Source: Sclerodactyla briareus
Taxonomy: Eukaryota; Echinodermata; Holothuroidea; Dendrochirotida; Sclerodactylidae
DNA: 64,000 bases
Assembly (NCBI GenBank): GCA_026419785.1
Contig: JAODTK010005623.1
Location: 62,001 to 126,000, forward strand
Direction: 5' to 3'
A model generated the notes under the pieces. That model was not told where the DNA came from. It ran no database searches and saw only the letters and a list, made by a program, of their open reading frames with translations. A program made the translations under genes and the position numbers. Below are positions 57,080 through 64,000 of this stretch, piece by piece; position 1 is the stretch's first letter; each line of letters begins with the position of its first letter.

Positions 57080-58290
57080 AGGTCATCCGAGGTAAGTTTG
57101 CATTCTTTGGTCCAGTAGCCTAATTAGCAGAATGGTATGTGTGATATTCAAACTTCATTGGATTTTCATGAAACTGGTGATAGGGCCAACTATCAGGCCG
57201 ATGAATTTCCTAAGGGGGCCCGAGGTCAGTGGAGGTCATTTGTGACTAATTTGCAGAATAGTTGGCTCCATTAGCAATCGGGCAAAATTTCTAAACTTTG
57301 GTGGGTTCTCACGAAACTTGTTGAGAGGACCTTCTAACAGTCCCGATAAAATGGATTCAATGCGTTGAAGTGAAATCACGGAAGTCATTATGTGTGTTGA
57401 ATTTGATATTCGTAGCATAATTGAATACTTGATGCAATTATTTTCCAACTGTTAGGGATTTGACGGAAACTTTGTGATAGGACCTACTACCAGTCCTGAT
57501 CAATTTATTCAAGAGGCATCAAGTCAAGGAGAGTAAATTTGTGGACTAATTTGCATATTATTATCCTGATCAGTCAAAATGATGAGTTTTTAAATACTTT
57601 CGCAATAACATTGGACATGTTAATGGATGCAATATGCTTCTAGGAGTGGATGATCAATGGAGCGTAACAATTTTTATAAGAGCCGCCATGTCATTGGAGG
57701 TCATTAATGGTCACCTAGGGGTCAAATACTGTTTTTAGTACTTTTCGGCAATAGCACTGTGTTGTGTTCATCAGAATGCAAAAATGCTCCTAGGAGGGAG
57801 TGTAGCCACATGGAGAGTAACAATTCTCATAAAATCTGTCATATCATTAAAGGTAATCGAGGTCACTTAGGGGTCAAAAACGTTTTTGGCTATATCGGAG
57901 AAGTATTTGTGAATATATGCGAAGGCTGGATGGTTCACACTGTGATAGATAATGTTTGACCTGCATGGGTCGGACACTCTGACCGAATTTGACCTAGTCG
58001 GGGTGTGTGGTCATGGGTTTGTTAAAGGTCTCGATCTGAATAAATGTGCTTATTGAGGAGTTTACGGGCAAAAAAAAAAATAGAAACTGGTTATTGTGGA
58101 ATGTGACAGAGCTTGTGTGCTTTATGGAGGGGAAACAACTCCGCTTCGATCGCGTTACACTACTCGGGTAGTTACAAGGGGGTCAAAGTTCAATTTTATA
58201 CCTTTCCGCAATAACATTGGACAGGTTCTGGAATGCAATAGCTCTAGGAGGGAGGCCATCACATGGCAGCGTAAACCTTGATATTCAGGA
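57080..58290. repeat. Two families of ~140-160-bp degenerate tandem repeats
   Basis: Units at about 57085, 57236 and 57400 share TTTGCA(T/G)A(T/A)T, ATTTTCATGAAACT-like and GATAGGACCTACTA/TCAGTCC phrases. From 57595 a second family repeats ACTTTCGCAATAACATTGGACA..TGCAAT(A)..CTCCTAGGAG..GAGCGTAACAATT, at about 57595, 57735 and 58190. Copies are diverged, so this is an old array. No gene is seen. Confidence 0.7.
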
Positions 58291-58299
58291 ACTTCTCAA

Positions 58300-59640
58300 C
58301 TGCCAATTACCATTTATCCCACTAGATAGACCCTCCACCCAAAAAGTATCCAAATCACTTCTACCCTCCCACAAACGATCCCCTTCATCTTTTCCATATT
58401 TTAACCGAGGCAAACATATATAGCCTAATAGCTTACTCTCAAGGCTGTGAGGGTACAGTGAACATTAGCACTTGTGCAAACAAATCAGCTGAGGGGCCTT
58501 CACACAACTTTGCCTGACATCCAAACTAGTGACAAGTCACAAGGTCATCTGTTGTGTGGTGGTACACTTTGAACTGTACGATTTTGTGGTGCATGTCAGG
58601 GATGTCCCAATATCGGATGCTAATTTGAAGAGAGTAATTAATATTTGACAGTAGAGGTGTATTGTTATTTTAGTTATTTACCTCGGAATAGCAGTAGTCA
58701 GACCAAAATATCTCATGGCATGGCTTCAACTTAAGTGAAGTACACCATTGGCTTGTTAAGCAGTTTTGAGCTCAAGATACTAATTCCATAAATTAGGGGC
58801 CGCCAGAATGGCCAATGTTGATGCCTTTATGAGGTAATTCCAATTCCCTTGTGTATCACTTGCTCCATTTTGTGGCTTAATTTGTTGCTGCAGTATACAG
58901 TGTTACAACGTAAAAATCAAAAATGCGCGTAGTGCAAAATGGGGGGGACGAGATAAAAGGGGGAAAATAAAAAACATAAAACATCAATTTTTCGGCCCAA
59001 ACATTTATGCAATTTTTAACTAGCCCTTCATTGTTGAGATATATAATTATCTTCTTAGGGGGCCAAACTTATATTTTCAACTGATTTATATAAGACGCGA
59101 GTACAAGTTTGTAATATCTTGTATTCATGACAAATCATGATCCAAGAAGTATGTCACTATGTAAATTTGGTTGTCCCCCCAAATGGCTTACATAAACTCG
59201 TTATATGTTGGTAAACCGAACAGGAAAAGTAAAATCCTGTTTTTTATTCTTCATTTTACGGACACCATGTTACAATACAAAATGGCAACGTTGGAGCAAC
59301 CAAAATCAAATGTGAGAGTGGGAAAAAAAAAAAAATACATTTTAAAATATTGACAGTGGACTTGGTTGTTCCCCCTATATATGATTTTTGAAAATCGAAG
59401 TCCACAAACTCACACTTCTTAAACAGATTGTTTAGAAGTTTCCTGAAGTTATATCTGTAGTCATGAGTTATTATATCCTACAGTCCGGGTGATTCGTTCA
59501 AAGAAGCGAGTACTTCTAATTCGTTCAGAAGTAAGAATTAGAAATCGGCCGATCCCCGATGTTTATTTTCATTCATGAATATCGCATGATGTAGTCTTAC
59601 TCCAGTCGCTTAAATATGAGAGCATACGTAGTTGCGTTGA
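58300..59640. other. No recognisable feature
   Basis: AT-rich sequence with short homopolymers. I see no exon, repeat family or RNA gene that I can support. Confidence 0.6.
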
Positions 59641-59699
59641 GATGGAGAGTGTCCAGGTAAATGGCGATTGTAGTAAATCACTTGCAAACAGGCAGGTGT

Positions 59700-60330
59700 T
59701 GTGCGTAGGCTTACGCAATAGTTATCACGACTCATGTAAAAGTATTAAGTATGAAGGTAATGCTGACACTGTACGTTCATGTTGTATACGTACTACGTTA
59801 CGTTCCTAAAACAAGTATACCGGATGCGTTACGTAACAGTTTTCTATCGACAAACTGGTTTTAAAATGTATACGCCACCAAAATTTTGTGTATGGTTATT
59901 TGAATGTGTACACGGCAATCTACAACGTATGTATGCGAGTAACGTATACAAAATTACGTACTGGCACTACGTTTTACGTACGTACGCTATAACCCCTACG
60001 CGCGTAGGCGAGTGGGTTTAAGTGAGTCAGTACTTACATAACAGATATTACGCGACGTTTGGTCGGTAGTAATCATTCCGTACCGTACGTATGGCGGCGT
60101 ATGTTTTAGACTTATAAAATAGTACATGTACTGATTATAAAATACGTAGTACGGACCTAATATCTATATACGTTAATATCGATATGTACGACGTTGGAAG
60201 TATGGGTTGTGGTATTATTTACATGAGTAAGTGAAATTATACTGCGCATATTATGCTAGTGACGACTACGTCTGTAATCAACGTTATGCTCGTTACGTGG
60301 GTACGTTACGTAGCATAGTGATAAACTACA
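59700..60330. other. TACG/CGTA-rich block
   Basis: About 600 bp strongly enriched in TACG, CGTA and ACGT words (GTATACGTACTACGTTACG, TACGTACGTACGCTATA, GGGTACGTTACGTAGC), far above the surrounding sequence. CpG is normally depleted in methylated animal repeats, so the block is unusual. Open frames here (112 codons at 60231) match nothing I know. Confidence 0.6.
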
Positions 60331-62738
60331 CACGAGCAAATAGGATGCGTATATATTGCGATAGTGACAGAGGACCAGACTTAGCAATTATTCATCATTT
60401 CTTCAGAGCCTTCATATTCTACACGAATCCACACGTTTGGACACAACTGTGTATTCCTGACACAATCGCTTATAAGAAACGACTGTGCTGGTGCTACTAT
60501 TTTGAATTACAATCGATAGGGATGACCACAATCTTTGAATATTTCAAAAAACGGCGTGGTGAACTGTGAGGACATGAGAGCCCTCGTCACGAAGTATGGA
60601 CCTTTCTACGATTATAAGACCCACACACGGATTGTGAAGAAAGAAGGTTTGAAAAAATTCACTAATTCGGCGTTTCACACAAAGGCAGAATGGAATTCTG
60701 GGTAATATCGTTAAAATGGTGGCGCCCATGCACAAGTATTCTTTAGAAGAGTAACGAATATCTGTTCGTTAGTGCTGACGAATCACCATGGGACGTCCGA
60801 AGTTCCAAAATCTAGCAAAAATCACTGGGTGTGAGTTTCCCACACTTCCCCGGTACATATGAAACCAGGAAAAAAAATGCTCTTATGGCTCTAACAACCT
60901 TGATGAAAAAATACCATTAAATGAAGAATTTCTTTAATATCCCTGTCAGAAATTGACAAAATAATCAGATAATCATTCAATGAAAAACAAATTAAAAGCC
61001 TGTGTGGGGTTGATTAATTTTAATACGTGTGGTCCCCTTTACATATATGAAACCTTGTATTATCCAATTTATGGAACCTGTGGATGTTGTATACTATATT
61101 TTCAAGCAAAATAGTACTGTTGATAGTTAGAATGAAGAATCACACAAGAAAAGTCCTTATTGAGTAGAAATGGATTGAGCAATGGATGAAATGAAAAAAA
61201 CGGATTTTGGGCCTGAAATATCCATGGCATACGTGGCCCCTTCTGTTTCAATTCATGGCAAGGACCCATATACCTGTACATGTTGTCGCTTGACAAAGTC
61301 TATAAATGTCTTCTTCTACGAATATTGTCCGTTTCGTCACCAACATTCTTGAATAAGAGATTGCGGGGGAATATACGTCTGGCGGTTTAGCCGCCCAATT
61401 TTCTAGTTAACAAAGGAAATGCAATCCCGTTTGGGAGACCTAATGACTTGACTGGGTCGACGCGACGCCTACAGTCAACATTGTTATGCTTGCACGCTGA
61501 TTAGTTGATAAATTTTGCCGGTAGCCATATGCATAGTTTAGGATCGATTACGTAAATGTCCACGTCCATAGTATGGGGGCGTCGATCAAACTTTTTGAAG
61601 AGAGTGACGGGGGAATTGTATCAAATACTCCCCACTTTTTGAAGTGATGGGAGGATGAAATCGCATGCTCCCAGGTTTTGTGATGTCCATTTGTATGCCC
61701 GGGACATTGAAGCAACAAAGCATAGCGAAATGATGGCCCACAAATCTTAAAATGCCTAATTTTTTAGCGAATGCCCGAGATAAGTGCGAAAATTCTCAAC
61801 AGGACTTGGTGTGTGCATCAGGATTCGACTTTTAGATTGTTACGAAAAACGTCCTGCCCCGGGCCATGGCTCTTAGACCTATCCTATATGGTTACTTTTC
61901 GACTTCAACAAAATAATCCTTCACCAATAGGCTGATCGCAGAGGCCCATTCGCAGATAAAATTACAGGGCACTGATCACAGTCATGCCATTTAGGCATCA
62001 GGCTGAAATGGAGTGACTTCCTCGCAGTTAGCCGGCCCATTGACTTACAAGCTAAATTGACTTCCTCCGATGAGAGCTGCTGAGGCTAGAAGAAGTCGCC
62101 AGAGAAGTCACCCGATCCTTCAAAGCTGACATTTATACATGTCATGCACTTTCCAATCACTGCACATGCAGCCAGACCGCTTAGATTTTTCACTAAGGTC
62201 CGCCCCTTGTGTGGGTAATGAGCGGCAAAACTTGTGCGGCCGCTTGCTTGGTTATAGCCGACTTCCATCTGAACAGCATTTCACTTACGTTTTCAAACGA
62301 ATCAAATGTCTTTACATTTATACAGACATCTTTGAAGTGAAAGAGTTTGAGTTATACCGCAAAACTAACAATGGCCCATGCACCGAATCAATTGAGTACG
62401 CCATTCTAGCCGTTCAGACAACTACAGAGCCTACAGATTAATTTGTCTACCCATTGATCCGTTATGCTTGACAATGCAAAAACGGCTTAAAAGTTCGGCT
62501 TAATCAAAGGTACAAATTTTAAAGAATATCGGGTCCTTCAATTCCCCCAAATTAGTAGCGGCCCTGGCCTGTGCCCTGAAACCAATTCATCGGGCGCTGG
62601 GCCGGTTGTTGTTGGTTCCACTAACCCCACCCCAATAAAAAAATAATTATGTGAATTATATTAATTTAAAAACAAAAATATACAATTCGCATCAGCCGAT
62701 GATGGGCTCCGCCTTAGACAGGGACAGCGGGAGGCGAC

Positions 62739-62831
62739 GGGGGGGGGGGGGGGCCTTGCTGCGGTGGGACTTTAGCCCCACACGTTTTTTGCCATCGGCA
62801 TTTGGGGGGCAAATTTGGGCCCCCCCCCCCC
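62739..62831. repeat. Poly-G then poly-C runs about 70 bp apart
   Basis: G15 at 62739-62753 and C12 at 62820-62831 flank a short GC-rich spacer, so the two could pair as a long hairpin. No gene. Confidence 0.8.
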
Positions 62832-63021
62832 GCCCCGTGACTGGGTAAAAATAAGGTTTAGCCTTACTAATTTCGGATGACAAAAGAGAAATATGACAAT
62901 GAGCAATTTCTGGACTTGTCGGCTAATCACAGCTCTGCAAATGAAGAACAATCAATACGTAGGATTCGGCTACGATAACTCCCGAAAGGCAGCACTGCCC
63001 TATCATTACGGTTAGACTATT

Positions 63022-63075
63022 CTCGACTCCGGCAGCCCACAATGGTAAGTAGCATTGTGGGCTGCCGGAGTCGAG
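63022..63075. repeat. Perfect 23-bp inverted repeat (hairpin)
   Basis: The arms at 63022-63044 and 63053-63075 are exact reverse complements around the loop GTAAGTAG. The arm starts CTCGACTCCGGCAGCCCACA, is GC-rich and has no mismatch. It could be a fold-back element end, a small RNA hairpin, or a read fold-back artefact. There is no flanking tandem copy. Confidence 0.95.
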
Positions 63076-64000
63076 TAGGCCTATAGTGTATAATGGGATC
63101 TGGCAGTGACGGACCACTCTAGAGATTCGTCAATTTTTCTAAGATTCCAATAGCAAAAAATACAGGGAAAAATGCATTAAATTGTCAAAGTAGGGTGTGT
63201 CAAGATATATTATAGATCGATGACTTTTTCAAAATGATGAATTCAAGAGGCATTCCAAGATTTCCCAGGCCGTCCCATCGCTGACATCAGATCCTAGAAC
63301 CTGGTTAAAAGCGGACCACTGATGCATTACGTAACTGATGTATGCATACATATGCAGTCAAGACTATCAGCGCCATCACAAGTTCCGAAACTTGAAGCAA
63401 CAATATGCGCCGATTGAGGTCATGTCAAAAAAGAGTCTTAAATCCCTCATTCGGCCAGTTTTGTGTAAGGACCCCTCGTAATCGTCCCATTTCGCTGAAT
63501 AATTAATTACACCCTGATTAGTCGACGAAACTGTTTTTATGTGTCGCTAAGGAACGTTCGCTCGGAAAACAGTGTCCGCTTTTTACCCAGGTGTCTGGAC
63601 TACCAGGTTACTATCAGGAACGGGTACAACCGTTTTGGTGTGCACTGAAAGTAGCGCGCATGCCACGTTGCGTTCAGATATGTACGTACACACCTGGAGG
63701 AAGTAGTAGAGTAGCGAGTTGAGTCTCGGCAGTCCGACATGCTGCCAGGTTGTTCACAATATATGGCTATGGTTCGATGTAAAAGTAAACATCTGACCCA
63801 CCTATCTGAATTGCAAAACGATATTGAAGTCGTAGGCCTACACGTACGTTCCCTCCCTCACAATAACATGGAGGTAGGAAACCTGCTAGTAAATCCTGAC
63901 GTTGTTGGTCGGTTCGAAAATAGCGGTGGTAACTGGTAACGTCAATGTTATTCGAGCTGAATTGACGGCTAATGCTCCAGTCTAATGCAATTGGTTCCCG

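Noticed and set aside
60231-60569. 112-codon plus-strand open frame in the TACG-rich block
   Set aside because: Composition bias of the block explains the open frame; no motif was recognised.

Overview
The window is animal nuclear DNA: AT-rich, intron-rich, full of microsatellites, long poly-G/poly-C runs and non-LTR retrotransposon copies. No long uninterrupted gene is present. HYR (hyalin repeat), sushi/CCP and fibronectin III modules next to L2/CR1-type LINEs suggest a marine invertebrate deuterostome (echinoderm, hemichordate or amphioxus). That placement is inference; the species cannot be named from the sequence.

Region 1 (about 1.4-26.7 kb, minus strand) holds the main gene. At least 20 small exons read right to left, most bounded by recognisable AG acceptors and GT donors and most in phase 1. 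In transcript order the main ones are HYR (26.6 kb), CCP (26.3), CCP (23.2), HYR (21.0), CCP (20.5), CCP (19.8), two unassigned exons (18.95, 18.2), CCP (16.5, 15.5, 14.4, 13.4, 12.5), HYR (12.0), CCP (10.9, 10.2, 9.5), HYR (8.6), CCP (7.4), FN3-like (5.8, 5.5, 5.2), HYR (3.4), FN3 (2.7, 1.8, 1.6). The product would be a large secreted or cell-surface mosaic protein. Its C-terminus lies beyond the left edge or was not recognised. A possible signal-peptide exon is at 34.6 kb, an unassigned open exon at 32.2 kb and another CCP exon at 47.9 kb, so the locus may be longer or may include a second CCP gene. Nearly every exon changes reading frame one to four times while its splice sites stay clean. 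This looks more like uncorrected long-read consensus error than gene decay, but both are possible.

Region 2 (about 28-36 kb) is mostly repeat-rich intergenic or intronic DNA with TATG and TA microsatellites.

Region 3 (36.3-45 kb) contains a minisatellite leading into a plus-strand CR1-type LINE (reverse transcriptase 37.7-39.8 kb) with a TCTA tail, facing a minus-strand L2-type LINE (40.7-41.7 kb) with a TATG tail.

Region 4 (45-64 kb) has the 47.9 kb CCP exon, a ~600-bp dispersed repeat ending in an AC microsatellite (its relative is at 22.4-23.0 kb), degenerate tandem repeats at 49.7-51.0 and 57.1-58.3 kb, a LINE cluster at 54.2-56.8 kb, a TACG/CGTA-rich block at 59.7-60.3 kb, and a perfect 23-bp hairpin at 63.0 kb.
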